From contig PASP01000014.1 of the NCBI GenBank assembly GCA_002712005.1, positions 372,001 through 436,000 on the forward strand: a stretch of DNA of 64,000 nucleotides, written 5' to 3'. Below are positions 17,788 through 26,784 of this stretch, in pieces. The notes under the pieces were generated by a model. That model made no database searches, was not told the origin of the DNA, and was given only the letters and a program-made list of their open reading frames with translations. Position numbers and translations under genes: made by a program. Each line of letters opens with the position of its first letter. Position 1 is the first letter of the stretch. Source of the stretch: Halobacteriovoraceae bacterium (GTDB lineage: Bacteria; Bdellovibrionota; Bacteriovoracia; Bacteriovoracales; Bacteriovoracaceae).

Positions 17788-19515
17788 ATGTCAACAGAGG
17801 ACATCAAACAAAAATGGATGCAGGACTTCGAAGTTGTTTTCGGCGAAGACGTTGAAACAAAGGAAAGTACTGAATTCTCAAAGCTTCTCGAGTCAGAGGA
17901 GACAAAAGATTTCACTGAAGGTGAAGTTTACAATGGAAAAGTAGTTAGCATTGGTCCTGACTACACAATGGTAGACATTGGTTACAAACAAGAAGGTCTA
18001 GTTTCAACTAGAGAATTCCAAAACTATGATGGGACTCTTAAGATTGAAGAAGGTCAAACTATCGAAGTTTACCTAGACAAGCTTGAGTCTGCTATGGGTA
18101 ACCTTGTTCTTTCTAAAGATAAGGCCGAAATTCTTAAAGCATGGGATAAAATCTCTGAAGCTTGTGAATCAGGTACTCCTCTTGAAGGGACTGTTGTTGC
18201 TAAGGTTAAGGGTGGTCTATCGGTTGATATCGGTGTTAAGGCTTTCCTTCCAGGATCTCAAATTGATCTACGTCCAACTCGCTACCTTGATAAGTACATT
18301 GGTAAGCGTATGGAATTCAAAGTTATCAAGTTCAACAAGAAACGTGGTAACATCGTTCTTTCTCGTCGTGCAATTCTTCAAGAAGAGCGTAATAAGATGA
18401 GAGGAGAAATCCTTGAACAAATGCAAGAAGGTATGATCGTTAAAGGTGTTGTTAAAAACATCACTGATTACGGTGCATTCATCGACCTTGGTGGTATCGA
18501 TGGTCTTCTTCACATCACTGATATGTCTTGGGGACGTGTTAAGCACCCAAGTAACCTACTTAATATGGGTGATGAAATCGAAGTTAAGATTCTTAAGTTC
18601 GACAAAGAAAAAGAAAGAGTTTCTCTTGGTCTTAAGCAAGTTCGGCCTAATCCTTGGGAAGATGCTCAATCTAAGTACGTTGCTGGTAAGCAAGTTTCTG
18701 GTGAAATCGTATCTGTTAAAGATTACGGTATCTTCATCGAGCTTGATGATGGGATCGAAGGTCTTATCCACGTATCTGAAATGTCTTGGACAAACAAAAT
18801 TAAGAACCCTGCTAAGCACTTCACTGTTGGTGAGAAAGTTGAAGCTCAGGTTCTTGATGTTGACGTTGAAAATAAGAGAATCTCTCTTGGTATTAAGCAA
18901 CTTCAAGAAAATCCATGGGATGAGCTTGAAGCTAAATACCCTGTAGGGAAGAAGGTTACTGGAAAAGTTAAGTCTGTTGTAGACTTTGGTGTTTTCCTTG
19001 ATCTTGGTGAAGAAGTAGATGCTCTTATTCACGTTTCTGACATCTCTTGGACTAAGAAGAATGTAAACCTTTCTGAAGAGTTCAAAGAAGGTCAAGAAAT
19101 TGAAGCGGCTGTTCTTTCTGTAGACAAAGAAAATCAAAAATTCTGTCTTGGTATCAAGCAATTAGAAGAAGATCCTTGGAAGAAGATTGAAGAAAGACTT
19201 CCTGTTGGAACTGTGATTGAAGCTGAAGTTGTACGTGTTACTGACTTTGGTGCTTTCGTAGAGCTAGAAACAGGAATCGAAGGTCTTATCCATATTTCTG
19301 AGCTTTCTGAAGACAGAGTAGAAAAACCAGAAGAAGTTGTTCAAAAGGGACAAGCTGTAAAAGCTATGGTTATCTCAATTGACAAAGACGCTAAGAAAAT
19401 TGCACTTTCAATGAAGTCTGCAGTAAACGCTGAAGCTAGCGGTTACGGTAAAGATGAAGTTGTTAAGTCTGCAACTCTTGCTGATAAGCTTGCTGGTTTT
19501 AAGGTTGACGAATAA
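17788..19515 (+). CDS. rpsA: 30S ribosomal protein S1
   Basis: S1 binds mRNA on the 30S subunit and helps translation initiation of structured messages. Six S1/OB repeats are visible. Those with the RNA-binding signature include TDYGAFIDLGGIDGLLHITDMSW and related copies such as DYGIFIEL, DFGVFLDL and DFGAFVEL. Each ends with a segment of the type KERVSLGLKQ followed by NPW or DPW. Length 575 aa is normal (E. coli 557). Codon use is markedly biased, with repetitive CTT, GGT and AAG, as expected of a highly expressed gene. It is monocistronic: hairpin leader upstream and terminator downstream. Confidence 0.97.
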   Translation: MSTEDIKQKWMQDFEVVFGEDVETKESTEFSKLLESEETKDFTEGEVYNGKVVSIGPDYTMVDIGYKQEGLVSTREFQNYDGTLKIEEGQTIEVYLDKLESAMGNLVLSKDKAEILKAWDKISEACESGTPLEGTVVAKVKGGLSVDIGVKAFLPGSQIDLRPTRYLDKYIGKRMEFKVIKFNKKRGNIVLSRRAILQEERNKMRGEILEQMQEGMIVKGVVKNITDYGAFIDLGGIDGLLHITDMSWGRVKHPSNLLNMGDEIEVKILKFDKEKERVSLGLKQVRPNPWEDAQSKYVAGKQVSGEIVSVKDYGIFIELDDGIEGLIHVSEMSWTNKIKNPAKHFTVGEKVEAQVLDVDVENKRISLGIKQLQENPWDELEAKYPVGKKVTGKVKSVVDFGVFLDLGEEVDALIHVSDISWTKKNVNLSEEFKEGQEIEAAVLSVDKENQKFCLGIKQLEEDPWKKIEERLPVGTVIEAEVVRVTDFGAFVELETGIEGLIHISELSEDRVEKPEEVVQKGQAVKAMVISIDKDAKKIALSMKSAVNAEASGYGKDEVVKSATLADKLAGFKVDE

Positions 19516-19542
19516 GCCTTAATTTAAAGCTACAAATAATGA

Positions 19543-19572
19543 GGGTCTAGTTTTACTAGGCCCTTTTTTTTT
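19543..19572 (+). terminator. Rho-independent terminator after rpsA
   Basis: GGGTCTAGT (19543-19551) pairs with ACTAGGCCC (19555-19563) with one G-T wobble, followed by nine T residues (19564-19572). Confidence 0.92.
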
Positions 19573-19693
19573 CTAAGTCCTTAATTTTATTATTCTCCCC
19601 GAAGGCTTCCTATATAATTTTCAAAATCCTACTAAATTTTTAGAAATTGAATATAATGCGCTGCGCACAAGCTGTTCAATCAGAGGATTTAAT

Positions 19694-21013
19694 ATGATTT
19701 CAAAAGCCTTAGTGGCCGTAACGGTCTTATCTTTTTCTCAACTTACTTTTGCTGGACCTTTCTGGAATCAGCTTATTAAAAGTAGTGGATATAATCCAGA
19801 TAACCATGCCTTCTGTTATACCGATAGCGAAGGAGGAATCTCTGGTGAAAATATTCATAAGAAGAGTTATTTGGCCTCTATTACAAAACTTGTAACGAGC
19901 TACGCTGCTGTTAAAAGCTTGGGAGCTGCTTTCAAGCTCACTACAAAACTTTACTATAATCCTGAGACTAAAGAGCTTCATATTAGTGGAGGAAAGGATC
20001 CTAATTATAGTAAGAGAAAACTCTTCTATCTTGTAAACCAATTGAATAATGCAGGCATTGAAGAAGTATCTAAAATTACTTTTGATGATCAGTTTACCGC
20101 ATGGGCACACTCTGAAAATACTGGTGTAGCTCAGAGAAGGCCTCATGAGCAGTCACGCTCAGATGTAGCAAAAACATTAAAAGCATATTTACACACACCC
20201 GAATGGGAATTAAATAAGAAGGCCTACACAGCCTTTATAGGGAGTAGTTCTCGCGACTGGTTGGATTTCTTACGAATGGAAAGAAATCCTGAGAACTTAA
20301 ATTTAAAGATCGGTCAGGTTGAATATAGCGAAAAAGCTCCATTTGATGTGAAATCAAATGGGGTTCGCTCATTCAACGTTTTATCGCCTCGAATTGAAGA
20401 TTATCTTAAATACACTAATATCCTTTCCCATAATTACTTTGCGGATGAGCTTTTCAGAACGGTTGGCAAGAATTAGGTTCAAAGGATTCTTTCTGAATTT
20501 ATGAATCAAAACTTTCCTAACTATAAAGAAACTAGAGTAGGGTTTAAAGATAGTGAGCCCACGATTATGATTCATAATGGTTCTGGATACCCGCTATCTA
20601 GTCCTCGAAGAGATAATTATGCAACATGTGCGATCATCGTAAAGATGATTGAAGAGATGGACCAAGAGCTGATTACAGCAGGTGAAGAAATTCAAAAATT
20701 AGTGGCCGTTACGGGTGTAGATGCAGGAACGATTCGTAGTCGCCTTCGTGGTGAGCAATTTGAAAATAAAGGTGTTGTTAAAACAGGGACAACAAATCCT
20801 GTGAGCGCCCTTGCTGGAATGTTAAGTACTAAGAGTGGCCGTCGTTATTTTGCAATTTTCAATCATCGCTGGGCCGGGTTGAGTTCGAGTCCCTTAAGAG
20901 CTTTTCAAAACAGAGTTGCGAGAAAACTTATGAGTGACTTTGGTGGGGGAGAAGCTTTTGATTATACACCTAAGAGTATCTACCCTGTAGATGAATTGAT
21001 GTCTGAACAATAG
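19694..21013 (+). pseudogene. D-alanyl-D-alanine carboxypeptidase / PBP4-like (S13 family), interrupted by in-frame TAG
   Basis: Periplasmic penicillin-binding protein trimming or cleaving peptidoglycan peptides. A signal peptide (..SFSQLTFA) precedes the catalytic SxxK motif SITK at residues 62-65. The HNGSGYPLS segment is in the position of the S13 second motif, and the third motif KTG occurs as GVVKTGTTNP in the second half. TAG at 20474-20476 (codon 261, VGKN-stop-VQRIL) separates the halves. They are in the same frame, and nothing else is damaged across about 439 codons. The second half could only restart at ATG 20501, leaving it without a signal peptide or the active-site serine. A GAG- or AAG-to-TAG change fits. 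Confidence 0.87.
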
Positions 21014-21027
21014 GACTTTTTAAAAAG

Positions 21028-21840
21028 ATGAAAAAGAGTACCTTAATTCCCCTTTTTCTAATCGTTGTTATGGGAGGCTATCTGTTGGTCTCCCTTGGCC
21101 AATCTCATTCTAATAGAGAAGACAATAAGCTTGTGGCGATGGATCATTCCAGTGAAGATTCTATAGCTAGAGAAGAAAAAAAGTCTCGTTTAGAAAAAAA
21201 ATCAATGAGCGAAGAAGAGAGAGAAGAAGTCGATAAGTCGAGTCTATCTAAGCTTTCTAAGGAATCTAAGGAAATCGAACTCTTTAATGCAATCGAAACT
21301 AATGAAATTGAAAAAATAGAATACCTTCTTTCTGACTCTTCGATTGATCTCAACGTAAGAGATGAGCAAGGAAATACTTTACTCCTTCGGGCCATGGATG
21401 AGGGGAAGCTAGACATTGCAAAAATCTTGCTTGAAAAAGGAGCCAATCCTTTGGTGGAAAATAAGAGAGGGCTCAGTGTGGCGACTGCTGCTGCTCTTCA
21501 GTTTGAGGCTGAACTTTTTAAAGATTTAGTCAAAAAGGGAGCAAAGGCAAATCCTTCTGTTTTGGGAAAAATGAATTTACTCATGAATCTTTCAATGGAA
21601 GGACAAAATGAACTTGTTTCATTTATAGCAGAGCAAAAGCCCGAAGATGTAAATCTACAAGATGAATTTGGAAACACAGCTTTGCACTATGCAGTTCAAG
21701 GCGGACATGAACAAGTTGTAAGAGAACTTATTCATCATCAAGCTCGAAATGATATCAGAAATGCTCAAGGAGATAGCCCATTAGATATGGCCAAGAACGA
21801 TGGTCATACTACAGTTATAAAGGCACTCTTGGAAAATTAG
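21028..21840 (+). CDS. Ankyrin-repeat protein with N-terminal membrane anchor
   Basis: An N-terminal hydrophobic helix (residues ~5-25) acts as an anchor or uncleaved signal. A charged Glu/Lys/Ser-rich stretch follows, then ankyrin repeats from about residue 85. The clear ones are DEQGNTLLLRAMDEGKLDIA and DEFGNTALHYAVQGGHEQVV, followed by QGDSPLDMAKNDGHTTVIKA. Such repeats mediate protein-protein contacts; the partner is unknown. It starts 14 bp after the carboxypeptidase gene and precedes nagZ in the same direction, so an envelope or murein-associated role is possible. Confidence 0.82.
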   Translation: MKKSTLIPLFLIVVMGGYLLVSLGQSHSNREDNKLVAMDHSSEDSIAREEKKSRLEKKSMSEEEREEVDKSSLSKLSKESKEIELFNAIETNEIEKIEYLLSDSSIDLNVRDEQGNTLLLRAMDEGKLDIAKILLEKGANPLVENKRGLSVATAAALQFEAELFKDLVKKGAKANPSVLGKMNLLMNLSMEGQNELVSFIAEQKPEDVNLQDEFGNTALHYAVQGGHEQVVRELIHHQARNDIRNAQGDSPLDMAKNDGHTTVIKALLEN

Positions 21841-21914
21841 TCTAAAGTTTAAACACCTGTGAAAATTATCCTATTTTGATGTTCTGGAAAACGTATTTGA
21901 CGTATGTTAGCGCC

Positions 21915-23048
21915 ATGAAAAAACGACTCCAAAGCTTACTGATTCTTATTATCTCACTATTTTATAGTACTTCTTCTTTCGCTTCTGCTGAGGGGGAGGT
22001 CGATAGTTTAATTCAAAAACTATCTTTAGAGGAAAAAGTTGGTCAGTTACTTCTTGTAGGCTTTAGAGGTTTTGGCGTTTCAGAAGAAGTCGAAACAGCA
22101 ATTAGAGATTATCATGTGGGCAGTGTTATATATTTTGATTATGACGTGGTAACAAAGTCGAGAAGAAGAAATATTAGGTCCTCCCATCAGCTTCGACTTC
22201 TAAGTGAAGATTTACAAGCAATATCTAATCTTCCTCTTTTTATCTCCGTTGATGAAGAAGGTGGAAAAGTATCCCGACTTAAATCACGTTATGGCTTTTC
22301 TAAAAAACCATCACCTGCAGAGTTAGGCCATAAGTTTCAATGGCAAGTTAGGCGAAGTGCCGAGAAGCTGGCAACTGAGCTTATTGATCATGGGATCAAC
22401 GTCAATTTTGCTCCTCTAGCCGATGTGAATACAAATCCCTACAATCCAGTTATTGGAAGCTTAGGGAGAAGTTTCTCAGAAGACCCTAAAGAAGTAGAAG
22501 ACTATTGTCGAAGCTTCATAGAGGGACAAAATAAGGCCGGGGTTATTTCTGTTTTAAAGCACTTTCCTGGTCATGGAAGTTCGCGTGGAGATAGTCATGA
22601 AGGTCTCGTAGATGTTTCTCAAACATGGAGTGAAAAAGAGCTTATTCCTTTTCAAAATCTCATCGCAAGTGGAGATGCCGATATGATTATGACGGCCCAC
22701 ATCTATAATAGAAATCTGGATATTAAATATCCTGCAACTCTTTCTAAGAGAACGATTCAAGGTTTATTGAGAAATCAACTTGGTTTTGAAGGTGTAATCA
22801 TAAGTGATGATATGAATATGGGAGCGATCTCAAAGCATTATGGTATGAGAGAGGCGATTGCCCTTTCCTTAAATGCTGGTGTCGATATCCTTCTTTTTGG
22901 AAATAATCTCGTCTATGACAAGAATATTGCTGCAAAAGCTCACGGAATAGTTGTCGATTTGGTAAAGAAGGGGACGGTTCCCTTAGCTCGCATCAACGAA
23001 AGTTTAAAAAGGGTACTTCTTCTCAAAAAGAAATCAGGAATTTTATAA
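21915..23048 (+). CDS. nagZ: Beta-N-acetylhexosaminidase NagZ (GH3)
   Basis: Releases N-acetylglucosamine from peptidoglycan fragments. The GH3 active-site loop KHFPGHGSSRGDSHEG is complete (its catalytic His/Asp pair), as are DEEGGKVSRL, GINVNFAPLADVN and the nucleophile region ISDDMNMGAI. Unlike cytoplasmic NagZ of enterobacteria, this protein has a signal peptide (LLILIISLFYSTSSFASA), so it likely acts in the periplasm or outside. For a predator that could serve prey-wall digestion, which is inference. ATG 21915 is chosen because the signal peptide then starts MKKRL; the frame is open further upstream. The 3' end overlaps the convergent permease gene by 6 bases. Confidence 0.92.
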   Translation: MKKRLQSLLILIISLFYSTSSFASAEGEVDSLIQKLSLEEKVGQLLLVGFRGFGVSEEVETAIRDYHVGSVIYFDYDVVTKSRRRNIRSSHQLRLLSEDLQAISNLPLFISVDEEGGKVSRLKSRYGFSKKPSPAELGHKFQWQVRRSAEKLATELIDHGINVNFAPLADVNTNPYNPVIGSLGRSFSEDPKEVEDYCRSFIEGQNKAGVISVLKHFPGHGSSRGDSHEGLVDVSQTWSEKELIPFQNLIASGDADMIMTAHIYNRNLDIKYPATLSKRTIQGLLRNQLGFEGVIISDDMNMGAISKHYGMREAIALSLNAGVDILLFGNNLVYDKNIAAKAHGIVVDLVKKGTVPLARINESLKRVLLLKKKSGIL

Positions 23049-23846
23049 ACTCAAAAATCTTGAAGCAGATTTAAGGGCAATGATCATGAGAAAAAGAGCA
23101 AATCCTTTTCTCATTTTTTGTTGAGGGAGTTTATAGGAGAGTTTGCTTCCAATTTTAGTAAATATAATGCCTGTCATACCAACTCCAATTAAAGCTGGAA
23201 TATATATAAATCCAATCGTTTGAGCTGGAAGTGTATAACCAGAAGTATCTTGAAAAAGACCTGTTAGAGTTCCACTAATCGCAATAATAAAACCTATGCA
23301 AGCAGAAACACCTACTGCTTTATGAATCGGAACTCCCTGCCAAGAAAGATAGGGAATTGAAATAGTGCCACCACCAATACCAAGAACAGCACTTTTTATT
23401 CCAATGATGGCCCCTACTATGTAGTTTAACATCGAGGATGGTTTTTGATCTTCATTCGCTTCTACAGAAAAACCAAACCACATCTTTAAAGAGACGGCCG
23501 TTACATAGAGAGTAAATATAATCTCTAAAACTTTGGGAGGAAGATAGGTGGATAGAAAAGAGCCTAGAACGGTTCCTATCAATACTCCAGGTCCTAATTC
23601 CTTAACAATGGACCAAGAAATGCGACTGATTTGATTGTGGGAGTAGACTGAGAGAGTAGAAGTTAAAATGATGATGGCCAGAGAACTCTTTATGGCCATG
23701 ACGATTGCTGTTGCATCACTTATACCTAATTGAGTGAGTACAAAAAAAGTGATGGGGACTGTTATAAGTCCCCCACCAATGCCAAAAAGGCCAGCTAAGG
23801 AGCCTACAAAGACTCCTACTAAAGAAAAGATTAACCAACTATTCAC
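23043..23846 (-). CDS. TauE/SafE-family membrane permease
   Basis: About eight hydrophobic segments across 267 aa fit the TauE/SafE (DUF81) family. The two characteristic glycine-rich repeats are present, GLFGIGGGLITVP in the first half and AVLGIGGGTISIPYLSW in the second. Family members export sulfonate, sulfite or other anions, but substrate cannot be read from sequence. GTG 23846 is the only reasonable start and has a weak ribosome site. It lies 9 bp downstream of the hydrolase-PilZ gene in the same direction, so the two may form an operon. Confidence 0.87.
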   Translation of the reverse strand: MNSWLIFSLVGVFVGSLAGLFGIGGGLITVPITFFVLTQLGISDATAIVMAIKSSLAIIILTSTLSVYSHNQISRISWSIVKELGPGVLIGTVLGSFLSTYLPPKVLEIIFTLYVTAVSLKMWFGFSVEANEDQKPSSMLNYIVGAIIGIKSAVLGIGGGTISIPYLSWQGVPIHKAVGVSACIGFIIAISGTLTGLFQDTSGYTLPAQTIGFIYIPALIGVGMTGIIFTKIGSKLSYKLPQQKMRKGFALFLMIIALKSASRFLSL

Positions 23847-23855
23847 CTAGTTAGT

Positions 23856-25109
23856 TTACAAGGAAATAGGTTGAAAAATACAGCTATTTTGGCCTAGACG
23901 CTCTGTAAATTTCTCAAGCTTATCATAGGTGTCAAAGTCATATCGTTTAAATATTCCTCTAATTCCATCACGTGTACTATCAAAGAAGATCGTATCGAGT
24001 TCAAAGCCTTCAGAAACAAATTCAATCTTACTATTTTGAAGCTTTTCTTGTGAAATGCGCTTATCGCCAATATCAACACATAATCCATAAGAATTGAGGT
24101 TGATTACATTCACATAATGTTCCCAAGTATTTTGAGGACATTTAAGTTTTACTTCACCTTGATAAGTCCATCTTGGTTCAAGAATTTTCTTCTCAAGAGG
24201 AATGTCTGTTTCTGTATAGCTGCTGATCCCTTCATTCTCTTCTAATTTTCCATGGAGAGAGAAGTTACGATAAGTATTAATCATAAGTTCTTTTTTTACA
24301 AAAGGAGCAAGGTGATCACAATTTCTAAGTATTCCAACAATTCTCTTTTCACAACGATTAGCAACTTCTAGACACTCCGAAGGAGTTGTAAAGTTATCGT
24401 ACTCACCTGCGATAATCAGGTTTTCACACTGAGGAGCCTTTTCGCCCAAGCCGTTAAGATTAAGAAGTCTCGTTGTGTTAACTAAGTAACGTAATTTATC
24501 TTCTTCGGTTAGACTTATAAGAGATTTATGAAATCCTCGAATTAAAAGTCGAGGAACCTTTGTACGTCTTCTTTGTGAATAGTTAAAAAGGTTGAGAATA
24601 ACGCCAGTTGAGAAGTCTTTCATTCTCCCTTCATTCATGGCCTGAATACTTTCTTCTAGTAGAATCCTTACAGACTTTCGTAGCTTGGGTGTTGTTCCAC
24701 CAAGGATAAGTCTGTGGGTTCTTTCTGGGTAATGAGCTGCAAAAGTAAAACCGATTGCAGAACCATAACTAAGAGCTACGGGAACAATTTTTTGAATTTG
24801 ATGATAGTCGAGAAAGTCTCGAAGGATTGTTGCGTAGTCTTCAAAGTTTAGCTCTTCTCCTAGTTGATCATTACTTCCTTGTCCTGGAAGGTCGACTAGA
24901 ATTACGGGCATGTCTTGGCAGAGAACTTCTACCTCTTTTTTGAAGCTGTGAAATTTTTGAAATGCACCACCGAGTATAACTAAAGGAGCTATTCCTTCGT
25001 TAGTATATTTGTCTAATGAAAAGCAAAGATAATTTACTTTCCAACCGCTTTTAAGCTCGATACTGTCGGGGTTGTGCAGATCGATATTTGAAAAGATTGA
25101 AAATTTCAT
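23856..25109 (-). CDS. Alpha/beta hydrolase fused to a PilZ-like domain
   Basis: Residues ~40-275 form an alpha/beta hydrolase: the oxyanion strand VILGGAF, VILVDLPGQGSND, the nucleophile elbow ALSYGSAIGF (Ser in S-Y-G), and a His candidate in RNCDHLAPF. Residues ~310-417 resemble a PilZ c-di-GMP-binding domain: an EPRWTYQG basic segment and INLNSYGLCVDI in place of the usual N/DxSxxG. The Ser of that motif is Asn, so c-di-GMP binding is uncertain. The fusion suggests an esterase or lipase regulated by c-di-GMP, or simply scaffolded by a PilZ fold. GGAGACG precedes ATG 25109, and the TauE permease follows. Confidence 0.72.
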   Translation of the reverse strand: MKFSIFSNIDLHNPDSIELKSGWKVNYLCFSLDKYTNEGIAPLVILGGAFQKFHSFKKEVEVLCQDMPVILVDLPGQGSNDQLGEELNFEDYATILRDFLDYHQIQKIVPVALSYGSAIGFTFAAHYPERTHRLILGGTTPKLRKSVRILLEESIQAMNEGRMKDFSTGVILNLFNYSQRRRTKVPRLLIRGFHKSLISLTEEDKLRYLVNTTRLLNLNGLGEKAPQCENLIIAGEYDNFTTPSECLEVANRCEKRIVGILRNCDHLAPFVKKELMINTYRNFSLHGKLEENEGISSYTETDIPLEKKILEPRWTYQGEVKLKCPQNTWEHYVNVINLNSYGLCVDIGDKRISQEKLQNSKIEFVSEGFELDTIFFDSTRDGIRGIFKRYDFDTYDKLEKFTERLGQNSCIFQPISL

Positions 25110-25365
25110 AGGACTCGTCTCCTAATTTGGGGCAATTAAATTTATTGCTTTGCCTGTCAACTCCCTCATGGAGTCTATGCTTTCACACATTGAAAATTAA
25201 TAGCATTAACTAATTCATAATAGAAATGCTTTTATGCCCTTAATCGAAAAATAACACTCAATGCTATTAAATGTTAGATATCGACGAAAATAAGTTTCCT
25301 TATGACACCATGTAAGTATTTGATATTAATAGAGTAAAGCAGTTATATATTGGGGTGAATTTTGT

Positions 25366-25638
25366 TTAATGACACGTTCCGCATTTCGTGTCAGATTGAT
25401 TGGGGAGATGGTCATCAATCTCATCTTGGAGCTCTTGATCAAGCTTATTGAGCTCACGCTGTTTAGCCCCTAAGCTTTCAGCTAAGGTTCTGGCCAAAGA
25501 AGGTTTTCTTATTTCAACCTCAATCTCCATAGCTTCCATTTGTTCCGCATATTCATAGGCCTTCTCCCACTGGTCTCGCTCAAACTCTTTGAGGGTAAAT
25601 CCATCTTGATCTACGATTTGAATTTTACTCTTACTCAT
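25366..25638 (-). CDS. Small acidic protein with C-terminal CxxCH
   Basis: 90 aa, mostly helical and charged, with no signal peptide; it begins MSKSKIQIVDQDG after a good AAGGTGATTTT ribosome site. The frame is open further upstream, but ATG 25638 is clearly best. The last residues are KCGTCH, a perfect CxxCH at the very C-terminus. In exported proteins this binds haem c, but a cytoplasmic protein would more likely use it to bind metal. The bases coding for it form part of an inverted repeat (TGACACG at 25370-25376 with CGTGTCA at 25387-25393). Function unknown. Confidence 0.72.
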   Translation of the reverse strand: MSKSKIQIVDQDGFTLKEFERDQWEKAYEYAEQMEAMEIEVEIRKPSLARTLAESLGAKQRELNKLDQELQDEIDDHLPNQSDTKCGTCH

Positions 25639-25757
25639 AAAATCACCTTTCTCTATGGGCTTGACAGCTATCAGGGAAGTGCTTAAGTTCCTCAGAGCAT
25701 AGCAAATATAAATCATGTCGAAAAAGAATTTCTGCGGAAATAGATAACCCTTAGGTG

Positions 25758-26096
25758 ATGAAAGTGAGAAAAGTTTTTCTATTAGAAAGTGATCCCTTGA
25801 TGTTTAAGGCATGGGAAGTGACTCTTAGAGAGAGCTCGTGGCAGCTCTATGCCCTAGACAGGGAAGAGGATTTCAACTTTAGAGTAGAAGAGTTTGGCCC
25901 AGATCTAGTTGTCATTAGCGATCAGGTCTCTTTAGCGTCACTTCAATTAGATACGCAGATTCCTGTTGTTCTATTAGGTCCCCTAAGCGAGGAGGCCAAA
26001 GGAAGCGGGATATCTCTTAATTTGGAAAAGCCTCTTGATATCAATAGGTTAGAGAATATTCTGGATGATCTTTTTACTCAGATTTCAAAGAATTAG
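25758..26096 (+). CDS. Degenerate receiver-like protein
   Basis: 113 aa or slightly fewer with the size and rhythm of a response-regulator receiver domain: KVFLLESDPLMFKAWEVTL (beta1-alpha1 with an acidic pair), PDLVVISDQVS (beta3), PVVLLGPLS (beta4) and LEKPLDINRLENIL with the conserved Lys-Pro. The phosphoacceptor Asp is shifted by one place or replaced by Ser, so it may be a non-phosphorylated pseudo-receiver. ATG 25758 is preferred; GTG 25755 is equally placed. It is divergent from the CxxCH protein and no output domain is attached. Confidence 0.6.
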   Translation: MKVRKVFLLESDPLMFKAWEVTLRESSWQLYALDREEDFNFRVEEFGPDLVVISDQVSLASLQLDTQIPVVLLGPLSEEAKGSGISLNLEKPLDINRLENILDDLFTQISKN

Positions 26097-26111
26097 ACCG
26101 ATAAAAGAAAT

Positions 26112-26204
26112 ATGGATCGAGATCAAATCGTCGTATATTTTGGCCTAGGGCTCGTTTTTGTTGTCTTCTCTGTAACACTCTACTTTAGAAGTGGAGCTTT
26201 CTAA
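26112..26204 (+). CDS. 30-residue single-helix membrane protein
   Basis: Short frame ATG 26112 to TAA 26204 encoding MDRDQIVVYFGLGLVFVVFS followed by VTLYFRSGAF. It is a charged N-terminus, one hydrophobic helix of ~18 residues and a basic end. It starts 15 bp after the receiver-like gene, with an AAAGAAAT sequence upstream. The composition is convincing for a membrane microprotein, but no homology can be judged at this length. Confidence 0.5.
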   Translation: MDRDQIVVYFGLGLVFVVFSVTLYFRSGAF

Positions 26205-26307
26205 TACTGTCTATTTAAATGACGGCCCCTGTAATCCTTTCGACTTAACTCCAATTTCTTTCTCTCTATTCTAAAATGGGACAAACCCCATCAAAAGGAT
26301 AGATATT

Positions 26308-26784
26308 ATGAAGAGCCTACTCTTTGCTATGACCCTTGTTTTAACTTTTTCTTCCTTTGGTCAAAATTTAAATATTTCAGAAGACCAAGGTTACTATGAT
26401 TCAACTCAAGATTTTTGCGCTCAAACCTACTTAGAAGCATTTCTAGAGCTAGAAGATATTTCAGAAACATTTAATAAAGATGTTTATTATACGGATGCCG
26501 AGTTTATCGCTGATTACACAGGACATTCAGGAAAACTAAAAATTAGAAATACTTCGTGTAAATTTAAACTTACGAAAAAAGAGAAAAGAGATATCCAAGA
26601 CTGTAATCATGCTCTTAAGAATATCTACGATGATCTAAGTGACCGCATTAGTATCACAAGAACAATTTTTGGTGGAAGCAGCAGTGTTGAGGAAATAGAT
26701 ATGCCTTCAAAGTGGAAAACAAGAGCACTTCTTGTTAAAGCTACAGCGATCTGTGCTGCTGATGGAATTATCCTCGATATCTAA
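26308..26784 (+). CDS. Secreted protein of unknown function
   Basis: 158 aa. A typical signal peptide (MKSLLFAMTLVLTFSSFG, cleavage near Gln) is followed by a soluble, helix-rich domain with four cysteines (DFCAQTY, NTSCKF, QDCNHAL, TAICAAD), which could form two disulfides in the periplasm. A good ribosome site (AAAAGGATAG) precedes ATG 26308. It is convergent with hflX, overlapping its end by 4 bases. I do not recognise the family. Confidence 0.72.
   Translation: MKSLLFAMTLVLTFSSFGQNLNISEDQGYYDSTQDFCAQTYLEAFLELEDISETFNKDVYYTDAEFIADYTGHSGKLKIRNTSCKFKLTKKEKRDIQDCNHALKNIYDDLSDRISITRTIFGGSSSVEEIDMPSKWKTRALLVKATAICAADGIILDI

Noticed and set aside
18556-19161. Long antisense open frame (about 200 codons) opposite rpsA
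   Set aside because: Shadow of the biased codon use of S1; no ribosome site and hydrophobic low-complexity translation.
25370-25393. Inverted repeat TGACACG/CGTGTCA as an intrinsic terminator
   Set aside because: No T-run follows on the minus strand and the repeat lies in the coding end.
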